DNA of 18,493 nucleotides from Clostridia bacterium (GTDB lineage Bacteria; Bacillota_A; Clostridia; Oscillospirales; CAG-272): assembly GCA_017467225.1 (NCBI GenBank), contig JAFTSR010000055.1, forward strand, positions 1-18,493, read 5' to 3'. Each line of letters begins with the position of its first letter. Within the stretch, counting starts at the first letter, position 1. The notes beneath the pieces are model-generated. The model made no database searches and had not been told where the DNA came from. It worked only from the letters and a program-made list of their open reading frames with translations. Of the stretch, positions 7,586-15,115 are shown in pieces. The position numbers and the translations under genes are program-made.

Positions 7586-8436
7586 CGAATTCTCTCCCCT
7601 ATCTCTATGACCACGGGCAGTACCGTCAAAATTGCGTAAATTGCATAACAAATGAGGGCCATCACATCCGTCCTCGGCGCGCTGACGTACGGATACCACT
7701 GCATGGCAAGACACCCCTGGCTTGCCAGAGCCAAAACGCCCGTCTCGAGTAGCAGCGTGCTCACAAGCAGCGCCACGTCGCCGCGGCGCATATGAAACAG
7801 GTGATACTGCGTGCGCCGTCCCACGCCATAGCCGCGTGCCGTCATGCTGTCCGCTGTGATCATGCCGTTTTCCAAGGCCCATGTGGTCATAACCGACATG
7901 GTTTTGGCCGCAGCGCGGCTTTTATCGATCAGCGTATCGTCGCGGGTCAGGTACAGCGTTCGCTGCACGGTATGCACCCGCTTGGCTTGCTTGGTGAACA
8001 GCGGAATATAACGCAGCGCCATCGAAACGATCAGCGCCAGCCTCGGCGAAAGCTTGCCGAAAAGGTATAGCAGGCGATCAGCCGTCATAATTTCGGACAA
8101 GCTGCGGAACCAATACAGCACCGAGAGCAGCATGGCACCCGAAATCGCGCCATAGATCAGCGCCTCCAGCGTAATGGGATTATGATTGATGACAAACAGT
8201 ACCGTCGCGCCGTTGTGGCGGAACAGCAGATTGACCGCCGTCAGCGCCAAGAAAAACAGCAGCGCATATCCGTGCGAGCGTGCACCCTTGCCGCCGTTGC
8301 GCACCAGGTACAAAGCCAGCGCGCCCAAAAGCGAAATGACGGTCAGCACCGGGTGCAGAAAAAAGGTCGCCGGTGCGCTGACCGCGAGAAAATACAAAAA
8401 TTGAACCAGCGGATGGTAATCCTCAAAGCGTCGCAT
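7558..8436 (-). CDS. ECF transporter transmembrane component T
   Basis: 292 residues with hydrophobic segments at about 12-45, 57-73, 92-110, 132-148, 220-240 and 257-278. This is the EcfT scaffold that couples ATP hydrolysis to S-component movement. The long cytoplasmic coupling stretch holds ALRYIPLF (140-147) and the typical ARGYG motif (200-204) that docks on the ATPases. The start is ATG 8436 behind a very strong GGGAGGAGGTG site, 18 nt after the preceding stop. Its 3' end overlaps the ATPase gene by 28 nt, consistent with coupled translation. Confidence 0.9.
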   Translation of the reverse strand: MRRFEDYHPLVQFLYFLAVSAPATFFLHPVLTVISLLGALALYLVRNGGKGARSHGYALLFFLALTAVNLLFRHNGATVLFVINHNPITLEALIYGAISGAMLLSVLYWFRSLSEIMTADRLLYLFGKLSPRLALIVSMALRYIPLFTKQAKRVHTVQRTLYLTRDDTLIDKSRAAAKTMSVMTTWALENGMITADSMTARGYGVGRRTQYHLFHMRRGDVALLVSTLLLETGVLALASQGCLAMQWYPYVSAPRTDVMALICYAIYAILTVLPVVIEIGERIRWHYLHSKI

Positions 8437-8454
8437 CGGCGCACCTCCTCCCTA

Positions 8455-10074
8455 TCATTTGATATCGTCACCCAGATTACAGCTATATAAAAATTCAATC
8501 CGATCGCCGTCCTTCAGTCGGTACTCACCACAGCCGATCGAGGGTCGTTCCCCGTTGACGCGGTAAACCCAGCCGGACAGATCGCCAAAGTCAAACTCAT
8601 GCAAATCGTTGATGCCGGAAATATAAGCCATAGCCGACGAGCTTGCCGTCACGCCGGTGTTTTGAACGCGCAGCCGATGCGCTGCGGCCGCTTGACTCAG
8701 AATGTCGAATACCGTCTCGCCTTCTTCGATGTCGAACTGCGTCACGGGCAGCATCGCACCGTCCGCCGGCAGATGATCCGTGCCGTCCTTACCGAGCACC
8801 GTATCGCAGCGGATGGTCAGCGTCACGCTGCCGACGGGATGCTCCTTGGTGCCGGCATCCGTTCCATAATATGCGTCGGGAGACTGAACGTCGATCAGCA
8901 AAAGGGCCAGAAGGGCCAGCGCAGCGAGAATGGCAACCGACGCATAGTGCCGTACGCCGCGCTTACCCTGCATCAGCAGAACAAAGCAGCAAAGCAGCGC
9001 AATCACGGCGATACCGATTGCAATCCAGGCCTTGACAGGCAGCGCCGACACCGCGACCGCACCGTCCGTACCATCGCTCGCAGTCAGATCCGCTATCCCC
9101 GTCGGGCGTTTGATCTGATACAGCGTGCCCTGACCGGCCGCCGCACGCTCAATCGCCACCATGGCATAAAGGCATTGCACCGTTGCCATGATATTCTCCG
9201 CACCGCCCAGCACGTGCGAAAAGCAATGATTATCCAGTCGATACCGCAGGATGCCGTCCAAAAGCGTCACGCCGTCCTTGAGAAAGCGTTCGTCAGTGAT
9301 CTCATAGCCCCACGAGCAAAGCGCCACAATCACCTGCGCACCGCTCTCCGGGCACTGCACACCGTAGCTGTAAAAATCGCCGTCGGGTGTCTGTGCCTGT
9401 GACAAAAAGTGCCAGGCGCTCTCTGCCGCAGCAGCAACGCGCTCGTCCTCCCGATGATCCGCCAGCGCCTGCAGCGTCATAGCGCTCACATCCACGTCAG
9501 AGCCTTTGGTGCGGTCCCCCGAGACCGACCAACCGCCGTCCGGCAGCTGCGCTTGCAAAAGATAGGACAGCATCTGTTCCACGGTCAGCGAGGTTTGCAA
9601 ACCATTATGTGCCAGATGCAGACCGTAAACGTAGCTCATATGACCCATAGCACCAACCGTCTGCGCAGCCGTGCGTGCAAGATAGGCATCACCACCGCCC
9701 GAAGCCAAAAGCGCCAGGGCATAGCGCTGCTGTGTCACAGCACTGTCAGCATCTGCCGCACGGTCGCGCAAGAATGTCTGCAGTGCCGTGGAATAGGCCG
9801 AAAGGTCCAGGTCCGGCTCTCGCTGACGCAGCGCCAAAGCATACCATTCACCGCCCACGCCAATCATATCCGGCAGGACAGTCTCTGCCCAATGCTGCAA
9901 CTCATCCGTGCCGTCCGCTTCCATGCGCGCGGACAGAACGGCATCCGCAATTTCCGTTGCCATGGCAACAATATTTTCTTTTGAATTCGTCTGTGCAAAA
10001 GCCGGGTAAGCCGCGCCAAGCACGGCACCGACGATCAGGATAACAAGCACAACGCGCAAGCAGATTTTTTTCAC
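8455..10074 (-). CDS. Membrane-anchored transcobalamin-like protein: alpha/alpha-toroid repeats plus DUF4430
   Basis: 539 residues. Signal peptide 1-27 (ending AYPAFA). An extracellular helical part (about 30-315) has prenyltransferase/squalene-cyclase-type repeats such as QLPDGGW (176-182) and TPDGDFYSYG (229-238). Two membrane segments follow (about 348-369 and 378-395), then an extracellular DUF4430 domain (about 413-534) with the hallmark GDLSGWVYRVNGE...S-GCG-YRLKDGDRIEFLY pattern. Human intrinsic factor and transcobalamin combine the same two fold types, an alpha/alpha barrel and a small beta domain, to enclose B12. With the cobalamin riboswitch upstream and ECF genes downstream, a role in corrinoid capture for the importer is the best inference; direct binding is not shown by sequence. 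The start is GTG 10074 with GGAGG upstream. First gene of the operon. Confidence 0.85.
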   Translation of the reverse strand: MKKICLRVVLVILIVGAVLGAAYPAFAQTNSKENIVAMATEIADAVLSARMEADGTDELQHWAETVLPDMIGVGGEWYALALRQREPDLDLSAYSTALQTFLRDRAADADSAVTQQRYALALLASGGGDAYLARTAAQTVGAMGHMSYVYGLHLAHNGLQTSLTVEQMLSYLLQAQLPDGGWSVSGDRTKGSDVDVSAMTLQALADHREDERVAAAAESAWHFLSQAQTPDGDFYSYGVQCPESGAQVIVALCSWGYEITDERFLKDGVTLLDGILRYRLDNHCFSHVLGGAENIMATVQCLYAMVAIERAAAGQGTLYQIKRPTGIADLTASDGTDGAVAVSALPVKAWIAIGIAVIALLCCFVLLMQGKRGVRHYASVAILAALALLALLLIDVQSPDAYYGTDAGTKEHPVGSVTLTIRCDTVLGKDGTDHLPADGAMLPVTQFDIEEGETVFDILSQAAAAHRLRVQNTGVTASSSAMAYISGINDLHEFDFGDLSGWVYRVNGERPSIGCGEYRLKDGDRIEFLYSCNLGDDIK

Positions 10075-10120
10075 AGCGCACCTCCGTCAGGTAATACGTT
10101 ACGTGGGTGAATACAAACAG

Positions 10121-10153
10121 AAAAGCCTGTTTTTCATTTGACGAAAAACAGGC
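10121..10153 (-). terminator. Riboswitch-controlled terminator in the B12 operon leader
   Basis: On the minus strand GCCTGTTTTTC pairs perfectly with GAAAAACAGGC (10143-10153 with 10125-10135, loop of 7) and is followed by TTTT. It lies between the aptamer and the first gene, as expected for an expression platform that stops transcription when cobalamin is bound. The competing antiterminator shares its first three stem bases. Confidence 0.85.
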
Positions 10154-10210
10154 GCATCAGGTTTCCACAAGCAAACGGGCATACTTTCCCCATATGGAAA
10201 CGGATGCACC
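10151..10210 (-). promoter_or_regulatory. Candidate antiterminator of the cobalamin riboswitch
   Basis: The minus-strand segments from 10196-10210 and 10151-10166 are near-perfect complements (GGTGCATC-GTTTCC with GGAAAC-TGATGCGCC). The downstream arm covers the first GCC of the terminator stem. Pairing here would compete with the terminator hairpin, giving an on/off switch. This is inferred from complementarity only. Confidence 0.5.
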
Positions 10211-10244
10211 TTTCATACCCAAAAATGTTCCGAACATATAAAAA

Positions 10245-10373
10245 TCACGGTAAGTGTTCCGACTTCGGCATGCGAGCAAGGACTTTGCAAGAATGCGCTT
10301 TACGGTAATGGCGGTTGCGACGGAATTTCACTGAACTTCCCTTTGATCTCCCCGTATGCGAGGAGAACCGTGA
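10245..10373 (-). ncRNA. Cobalamin (B12) riboswitch aptamer
   Basis: Read on the minus strand, the leader starts with a 7-bp P1 stem, TCACGGT (10367-10373) pairing with ACCGTGA (10245-10251). Inside it lie the conserved core elements in the expected order: AAAGGGAA...GTGAAATTCCG near 10321-10346, CCGCCATTACCGTAA near 10300-10314 (usual form CCGCCACTGTAA), and the B12-box-like GAAGTCGGAACACTTACCGTG (10246-10266). It is followed by a hairpin ATGTTCGGAACAT and then the antiterminator/terminator. Transcription appears to begin a few bases before P1. It controls the ECF operon by adenosyl- or another cobalamin form; the exact ligand class cannot be told here. Confidence 0.9.
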
Positions 10374-10381
10374 CCGTATGT

Positions 10382-10410
10382 ATTGTAGCATACCGGCAAG
10401 GGTTTGTCAA
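10382..10410 (-). promoter_or_regulatory. Sigma-A promoter of the cobalamin operon
   Basis: Minus strand: TTGACA (10405-10410), 17-nt spacer, TACAAT (10382-10387). The predicted start, about 7 nt downstream, coincides with the beginning of riboswitch stem P1. Confidence 0.85.
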
Positions 10411-10423
10411 GAGCAATTCAAGA

Positions 10424-10478
10424 AAAAAGAAAAAAAGCAAAGCGAAACCGAGCCTCGCATGCAGCGAAAGCCCGGTTT
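10424..10478 (-). terminator. Terminator of the SLH-protein gene
   Basis: On the minus strand AAACCGGGC (10470-10478) pairs with GCTCGGTTT (10445-10453, one G-T wobble), with an inner TCGC/GCGA stem. After it comes a T-rich stretch (CGCTTTGCTTTTTTTC). It begins 10 nt after the stop codon and insulates the SLH gene from the B12-operon promoter just downstream. Confidence 0.75.
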
Positions 10479-10488
10479 GTCTTACACT

Positions 10489-11802
10489 TTATTTTTGCGC
10501 CTCGTAACGCATCAGAGCATGCAGCATGGTCGCCGCATCCGCGCGGCTGACGATACTCTCGGGCGAGATCGCGCCACCGATCGGTCGCAAAATTCCGTGC
10601 GCTGCCAGCGTAGTGACCGCCTCGCCTGCCCAGGCCGGGATGTCATCACCGTCTGCAAAAGCCGGCGCGCTGACCGGCATATTTTGCGTTTCGTCCAGCA
10701 TACGGTGCAAAATCACCGCCGCCTCGGCACGGGTAATGCTGTCCGTCGGCGCAAAGCAGCGTTTTCCGTCCTTTTCCTCACGCCCCTCTACATATCCCAG
10801 CGCCTTGGCAGCCGCAACGTAGACACGCTGCGTCTCACTCATTTGCTCCTGATCGGAAAATCCGGTCTCCAGGGTCTGCGGCAGCGATTCAATGCCCTTG
10901 ACCTGCATGGCCATCACCACAAAGTCCGCGCGACAGATCGGGGCATCCGGGTTGAAATTCCACACCGCATTGCTCTGCACGCCCTGCATAATGCCCGCCT
11001 CGGTCATGCTCAGCGCGTCGTTATATTCCCGTCGCCCGATCATATCGGCATACACGATCTGTGTCGCAGGCTCCTTGACCGTCACCGCCACCTCTGCCAT
11101 GGTGCTGTAGTTGCCGCAGGCATCCCTTGCCACGTAGCAAAAGCTGTCCTCACCCACAAAATTGCCGCGCGGCAGATAGACGTACTCGCCAAGCGTCGCA
11201 TCGGTCATGACGACCAAGCCATGCTCAGGCGCACGCACCACCTCAAAGGTCAGCGTGTCGCCCTCCGGGTCGTATGCCGACAGTTGCCCGTAGCCAACCA
11301 ACGCCCGATGCGTGCTCACCTGCAGTGCAGCGCTCTCGGCCATCTGCACGGTGGGTGAGTAATTGACTTGCTCCAGAATATGGATGTTGCATGTCATCTG
11401 ATATCCGCCCATCTCCGGCGAGAAATCAAACGCTGCGCCGATCACCTCGTCATCCGCCGCCACGAAGCACAAAAGCGACAGATCTTTGGCGCTGATCCGC
11501 TGCCCTGCGCTGACGCGCTCCGAGCCCATCAGAAGTTCTCCTGCCGTCACGCTGGGGAGCGATGTGACCGTGATCGAACCGACGTGCGCCAGGTTCAGCG
11601 TCCGTGCAAACACATCCTCAGAAAAGTAATAATCGTTGCCCGAGAGTGTCGCCACCGACATCTCCCTCTGCCCTGCCAGCACCTGCAGCGCCGGCGTCAG
11701 CGGCGCGGCTGCATTTTCTGCGCTGCTTTGCAAACAAAACGTCAAAGACATGCACAGACAAAGCAGCAAAGCCGCGCATCCTCTTTTCATCCACCCTTTC
11801 AT
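10489..11802 (-). CDS. Secreted S-layer-homology (SLH) protein with a bacterial Ig/cadherin-like domain
   Basis: 437 residues. Signal peptide about 1-29 (cationic start, hydrophobic 8-24). Residues 45-145 form an uncharacterised beta-rich module. Residues about 148-243 resemble a tandem Ig/cadherin-type domain (AYDPEGDTLTFEV...GEYVYLP...GEDSFCYVARD). Three SLH repeats follow at about 251-302, 315-367 and 381-432, with the conserved turn motifs CRAD, TRAE and SRAD. SLH domains bind secondary wall polymers, so this is probably a non-covalently attached surface protein; its partner is unknown. ATG 11802 has GGAGG 7 nt upstream. Single-gene unit with its own terminator; no strong promoter was recognised upstream. 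Confidence 0.88.
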   Translation of the reverse strand: MKGWMKRGCAALLLCLCMSLTFCLQSSAENAAAPLTPALQVLAGQREMSVATLSGNDYYFSEDVFARTLNLAHVGSITVTSLPSVTAGELLMGSERVSAGQRISAKDLSLLCFVAADDEVIGAAFDFSPEMGGYQMTCNIHILEQVNYSPTVQMAESAALQVSTHRALVGYGQLSAYDPEGDTLTFEVVRAPEHGLVVMTDATLGEYVYLPRGNFVGEDSFCYVARDACGNYSTMAEVAVTVKEPATQIVYADMIGRREYNDALSMTEAGIMQGVQSNAVWNFNPDAPICRADFVVMAMQVKGIESLPQTLETGFSDQEQMSETQRVYVAAAKALGYVEGREEKDGKRCFAPTDSITRAEAAVILHRMLDETQNMPVSAPAFADGDDIPAWAGEAVTTLAAHGILRPIGGAISPESIVSRADAATMLHALMRYEAQK

Positions 11803-11908
11803 ATCATTACCTCCGCTCGATCAAATGATCGTTTTACACTCCCATGCTATGCCGACCATCTTCGCTTTATGCATAAGCTGAAAAAATCAAAAACAAGAAA
11901 AATTTCTA

Positions 11909-11937
11909 TTGCTTTTTCGCTACAGATATGGTATAAT
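11909..11937 (+). promoter_or_regulatory. Extended -10 promoter of the permease gene
   Basis: TTGCTT (11909-11914), 17-nt spacer ending in TGG, then a perfect TATAAT (11932-11937). The TG one base before the -10 makes it an extended -10 promoter, which may offset the poor -35. It leaves a leader of about 65 nt before ATG 12008. Confidence 0.75.
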
Positions 11938-12007
11938 AAATTTTGTGCGTTTTTTACGCCTCGCATCTCGAACACAATTCATCTTGTTTACATAAAGGAG
12001 AATTTTC

Positions 12008-13186
12008 ATGCAAGCAGCCCATCCGCAACGGCGTCATCCGTCCTATCATCTGCCGCACTTTCCGCATCATCCGCTGCACGCTCTTTTTGACTTTGTCCGC
12101 CGCAACGTTGTTTTGTGCATCGCCATTCTGGCCGCCGCGCTGACCTCGGTCATCGTGCCGCCCGACGCGCAATATTTGTCTTACATCGACGGTAAAACGA
12201 TCTGCTGTCTCTTTTCCACGCTGGCCGTGATCTGTGCGCTGAAAAATATTCATTTCTTTCAGATTCTGGCACGTCGCATCGTCCGCAGTGCCGGCAACAC
12301 CCGCACCGCGCTGATGCTTTTGGTTGTCATCACCTTTGTCGGCTCGATGCTGATCGCCAACGACATGGCGCTGCTCACCTTCCTGCCGCTGGGCTATTAC
12401 ATCCTCGCCTCGACGGGCAAAGAAAATCTGATGGCGTTCACCTTTATCCTGCAGAACATCGCTGCCAACCTTGGCGGCATGCTGACGCCGTTCGGCAACC
12501 CGCAAAATCTCTTTTTGTATTCTCATTTTAACATCCCGACGGGCGAGTTCATGGCCATCATGCTGCTGCCCTTTTTGATGGCGGTCGCAATGATCCTTGG
12601 CTGCTGTCTGTTTGTCAAAAATGAGCCGATGCAGCTTTGCGTCGGCGTTGACGAGCGTCTACCGCGCGGCCGCACCGCTCTGTATCTCGGACTGTTCGCC
12701 TTTGCCATCCTTTTGATTTTCCCCATCATTCCGTGGTACTGGCTGGGCGCGATTATCAGTCCCGCCGTGCTCTTGTTTGTCGACCGCGATGCGCTGAAGC
12801 GCGTGGATTATCCGCTGCTTCTCACCTTCGTCTGCTTCTTTATCTTTGCCGGCAACATGGGACGGATCCCTGCCGTCCGCACGCTGTTCTCCTCGCTTCT
12901 CTCGCACAGCGTTCTGCTCTTCAGCGCGCTGTCCTGCCAGGTTATCAGCAACGTTCCCAGCGCCATTCTGCTCTCGCAGTTCACCGATAACTACCGCGAG
13001 CTGCTGCTCGGCGTCAACATCGGCGGCGCAGGCACGCTGATCGCCTCGCTGGCATCCCTTATCACCTTCCGCGAGTTCACCTCACACCAAAAAGAAAGAA
13101 CAGGACGGTATCTTGCCCTGTTCTCTCTGATGAATTTTGCATTTTTAGGCATTCTTGCCGTGTTCTGTCTGCTCTTTGTTGTCTGA
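12008..13186 (+). CDS. SLC13/ArsB-type (ion transporter superfamily) permease
   Basis: 392 residues with about ten membrane segments. Motifs typical of the ion transporter superfamily (citrate/arsenite/Na+-H+ permeases, close to the YbiR-like group) are ANDMALLTFLPL (117-128), NLGGMLTPFGNPQNLFLY (154-171) and, in the second half, a matching SNVPSAI segment. The substrate, whether an anion or Na+/H+, cannot be deduced. The N-terminal cytoplasmic tail is unusual: seven histidines fall within residues 5-24, mixed with Pro and Arg. ATG 12008 has AAAGGAG 7 nt ahead and a promoter at 11909-11937. It converges on mgtE with only 8 nt between stop codons, and its 3' coding end contains the mgtE terminator. 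Confidence 0.85.
   Translation: MQAAHPQRRHPSYHLPHFPHHPLHALFDFVRRNVVLCIAILAAALTSVIVPPDAQYLSYIDGKTICCLFSTLAVICALKNIHFFQILARRIVRSAGNTRTALMLLVVITFVGSMLIANDMALLTFLPLGYYILASTGKENLMAFTFILQNIAANLGGMLTPFGNPQNLFLYSHFNIPTGEFMAIMLLPFLMAVAMILGCCLFVKNEPMQLCVGVDERLPRGRTALYLGLFAFAILLIFPIIPWYWLGAIISPAVLLFVDRDALKRVDYPLLLTFVCFFIFAGNMGRIPAVRTLFSSLLSHSVLLFSALSCQVISNVPSAILLSQFTDNYRELLLGVNIGGAGTLIASLASLITFREFTSHQKERTGRYLALFSLMNFAFLGILAVFCLLFVV
13085..13124 (-). terminator. mgtE terminator inside the permease coding sequence
   Basis: On the minus strand AGAACAGG pairs perfectly with CCTGTTCT (13117-13124 with 13097-13104, loop of 12) and is followed by TTTCTTTTTGG. It begins about 70 nt after the mgtE stop, within the last codons of the convergent permease gene. 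No other terminator is visible nearer to mgtE. Confidence 0.7.
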
Positions 13187-13194
13187 GGCGCAGC

Positions 13195-14607
13195 TCACAC
13201 GCCAAGAATGGTACAAGCGATCTCAAAATAGACCACCAGCGACAGCGCGTCCACAATGGTCGTGACAAACGGGCTTGCCATGACCGCCGGGTCAAGGCCG
13301 ATACGCTTGACAGCAATCGGCAGCATGGAGCCGACCATCTTCGCCATGACAACAGTCACCACCAGCGTCACGCTGATGACCAATGCCACCGGCATGGAGG
13401 CAACGTCCATGTGCAGATCAAGCAAAAACAGCTTGATAAAGGTTGCGATGCCCATCACAACGCCACAAAGCAGCGCTACGCGGATCTCCTTCCAAAGCAC
13501 GCGCGCGGCATCCCGCAGCTCAACCTCGCCGATCGACAAGGCGCGAATGACCGTCATCGACGACTGTCCGCCGGCGTTACCACCCGTACCCATGATCATA
13601 GGCATAAAGGCCGTCAGAATGACCCAGCCGCCCAAAGCGCTCTCATAATAGGTGATAATGGCGCCGGTCACGGTAGCCGACAGCATCAGAATCAGCAGCC
13701 AGGGAATGCGGCGACGGAAGATATCCCATACCGTGTCCTTGAGATACGGCTTGTCGGAGGGCAAAATTGCCGCCATCTTTTCGATATCCTCGGTGACCTC
13801 CTCCTCCATAACGTCCATAGCGTCGTCGAAGGTGACCACACCGACCAGACGGTTTTCCAGGTCGACCACGGGAAGCACCATCAAGTCGTACTTGGCAATG
13901 GTCTGCGACACCGTTTCCTGGTCGTCGTGCGTGGTTACGTATGGAACCGTAGTCGTCATAAACGACTCCAGCGTCTCATCCTCCTTGGCAAACAGCAGAT
14001 CCTTCAGCGTAACCGCGCCCTCCAGGTGCCGCTGACCGTCCGTTACGTAGGCAACGTAGACCGTCTCAGCATTCTCACCCTTCTGGCGGATAAAAGCAAC
14101 CGCCTGGTCACGCGTCATCTGCTTTTTCAGCTCCAAAAACTCGCCCGTCATGACGCTGCCTGCACTATCCTCGGGATAGGCCAGCAGTCGGTTCAGCTCT
14201 TTTCTTGTCTCACTCTTAGCGCTGCGCATGATACGCTTGACCACGTTAGCCGGCATCTCCTGCAAAAGCGTCACGGCATCATCCGAAAACAGCTCATCAA
14301 CGATGCGTCCCAGCTCCGAGTCGGTCATGGCGCTGATCATCGTTTCCTGTACGTCGCTGTCAAGCTCGGCAAACACCTCGGCAGCCGTATCCTTTTGCAG
14401 CATACGAAAGACAGCCACGCTCTGCTGATCGTCCAACGCCTCAAGGCATGCTGCCACGTCGATCGGATGCAGCTCCTGCGCGATGCGTATCAGCTCCGCG
14501 TACCGCTTTTCTTTCATCAGCTCTGAAAATTTTTCATATATCGTTTCAACGGTTTCCTGATAGTCAGGAAACTCCTGAACTTCAGTTTCCTTCTCTGTTT
14601 CCGCCAT
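13195..14607 (-). CDS. mgtE: Magnesium transporter MgtE
   Basis: 470 residues with full MgtE architecture. A cytoplasmic helical N domain (about 35-135) is followed by a CBS-domain pair (about 150-270) that senses intracellular Mg2+, a connecting helix, and five membrane segments (about 300-470) forming a homodimeric Mg2+ channel. Diagnostic motifs are GTGGNAGGQSS (340-350) and GLDPAVMASPFVTTIVD (437-453); Asp439 lies at the position of the pore Asp that binds Mg2+ in Thermus MgtE. ATG 14607 has AAAGGAG upstream. Only 40 nt separate it from the divergent DUF2752 start, so there is no room for an M-box Mg2+ riboswitch directly upstream unless it overlaps that gene. Confidence 0.96.
   Translation of the reverse strand: MAETEKETEVQEFPDYQETVETIYEKFSELMKEKRYAELIRIAQELHPIDVAACLEALDDQQSVAVFRMLQKDTAAEVFAELDSDVQETMISAMTDSELGRIVDELFSDDAVTLLQEMPANVVKRIMRSAKSETRKELNRLLAYPEDSAGSVMTGEFLELKKQMTRDQAVAFIRQKGENAETVYVAYVTDGQRHLEGAVTLKDLLFAKEDETLESFMTTTVPYVTTHDDQETVSQTIAKYDLMVLPVVDLENRLVGVVTFDDAMDVMEEEVTEDIEKMAAILPSDKPYLKDTVWDIFRRRIPWLLILMLSATVTGAIITYYESALGGWVILTAFMPMIMGTGGNAGGQSSMTVIRALSIGEVELRDAARVLWKEIRVALLCGVVMGIATFIKLFLLDLHMDVASMPVALVISVTLVVTVVMAKMVGSMLPIAVKRIGLDPAVMASPFVTTIVDALSLVVYFEIACTILGV
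14552..14572 (-). repeat. Perfect 9-bp hairpin in the 5' coding region of mgtE
   Basis: GTTTCCTGA-TAG-TCAGGAAAC is a perfect inverted repeat about 35 nt inside the mgtE reading frame, encoding residues around 12-19. It may be chance, an mRNA hairpin near the start of translation, or a protein-binding site for the divergent mgtE/DUF2752 pair. Confidence 0.4.
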
Positions 14608-14647
14608 CTCACGCTCTCCTTTTCTAAAATCATTCGGGAGGTACCCT

Positions 14648-15115
14648 ATGCGCTATTTCACCGTTTCCTCACACCGTCGGCGTGGCTGGATGTGGTTTTT
14701 AGCCCTGCAGCTTATCGTCGTCGCTCTTGCTGCCGGTGCGTATTTTTACCGCGCTTACTTGGATTATATTGACAGTGAGGGCACACGCTCCCTGTGCCTT
14801 CTGCACGATTTCGTTCATTTGTACTGTCCCGGCTGCGGCGGCACGCGTGCTGCGGTCGCGCTGCTTTACGGACAGATCGGTCATTCCCTCAAATGCAATC
14901 CGCTCACGGCTTATCTCGCCGCCGGATTTTTGGCTCTGGATATCCGCGCCGCTGTGGGGATTCTTCGTCGGCAGCCGTTTTCGCTCCGCATCCCACTTTG
15001 GTACTTCTGGGTCATGTTAGCCATCGCCGTTATCCATTGCATCGTTCGCAACGTCTTGATGATCACCGTCGGGTACGATTACCTGGGCGATCTGGTCGGC
15101 TTCTGGCATCCCTGA
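14648..15115 (+). CDS. DUF2752 membrane protein
   Basis: 155 residues with three to four membrane segments (about 14-34, 86-105 and 117-140). The DUF2752 signature CLLHDFVHLYCPGCGGTRA (50-68), holding a CPGC pair, is followed by ALLYGQ and a conserved Asn-Pro-Leu (84-86). The function of the family is not established. ATG 14648 has GGGAGG 6 nt upstream. It is divergent from mgtE with 40 nt between starts, and its 3' end overlaps the convergent lnt gene by 99 nt. Its likely terminator sits within lnt at 15122. Confidence 0.85.
   Translation: MRYFTVSSHRRRGWMWFLALQLIVVALAAGAYFYRAYLDYIDSEGTRSLCLLHDFVHLYCPGCGGTRAAVALLYGQIGHSLKCNPLTAYLAAGFLALDIRAAVGILRRQPFSLRIPLWYFWVMLAIAVIHCIVRNVLMITVGYDYLGDLVGFWHP

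Noticed and set aside
7586..7882. Upstream extension of the ECF ATPase to an earlier start
   Set aside because: The extra 99 codons overlap the ECF-T gene, look like out-of-frame translation, and precede the normal ABC-domain start MALLTLKNL, which has its own ribosome-binding site.
10315..11358. 347-codon plus-strand open frame opposite the SLH gene and riboswitch
   Set aside because: It starts inside the cobalamin riboswitch and crosses the SLH terminator; composition is Arg/His-rich antisense.
11817..11830. CGATCA-AA-TGATCG palindrome upstream of the SLH gene as an operator
   Set aside because: Short, next to the ribosome-binding site, and with no second copy or recognised regulator; plausible but too weak to annotate.
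13411..14526. 371-codon plus-strand open frame opposite mgtE
   Set aside because: Shadow of mgtE, which is unmistakable on the minus strand.
14608..14647. M-box Mg2+ riboswitch upstream of mgtE
   Set aside because: Only 40 nt lie between the divergent start codons, filled by two ribosome-binding sites; no M-box core is seen.
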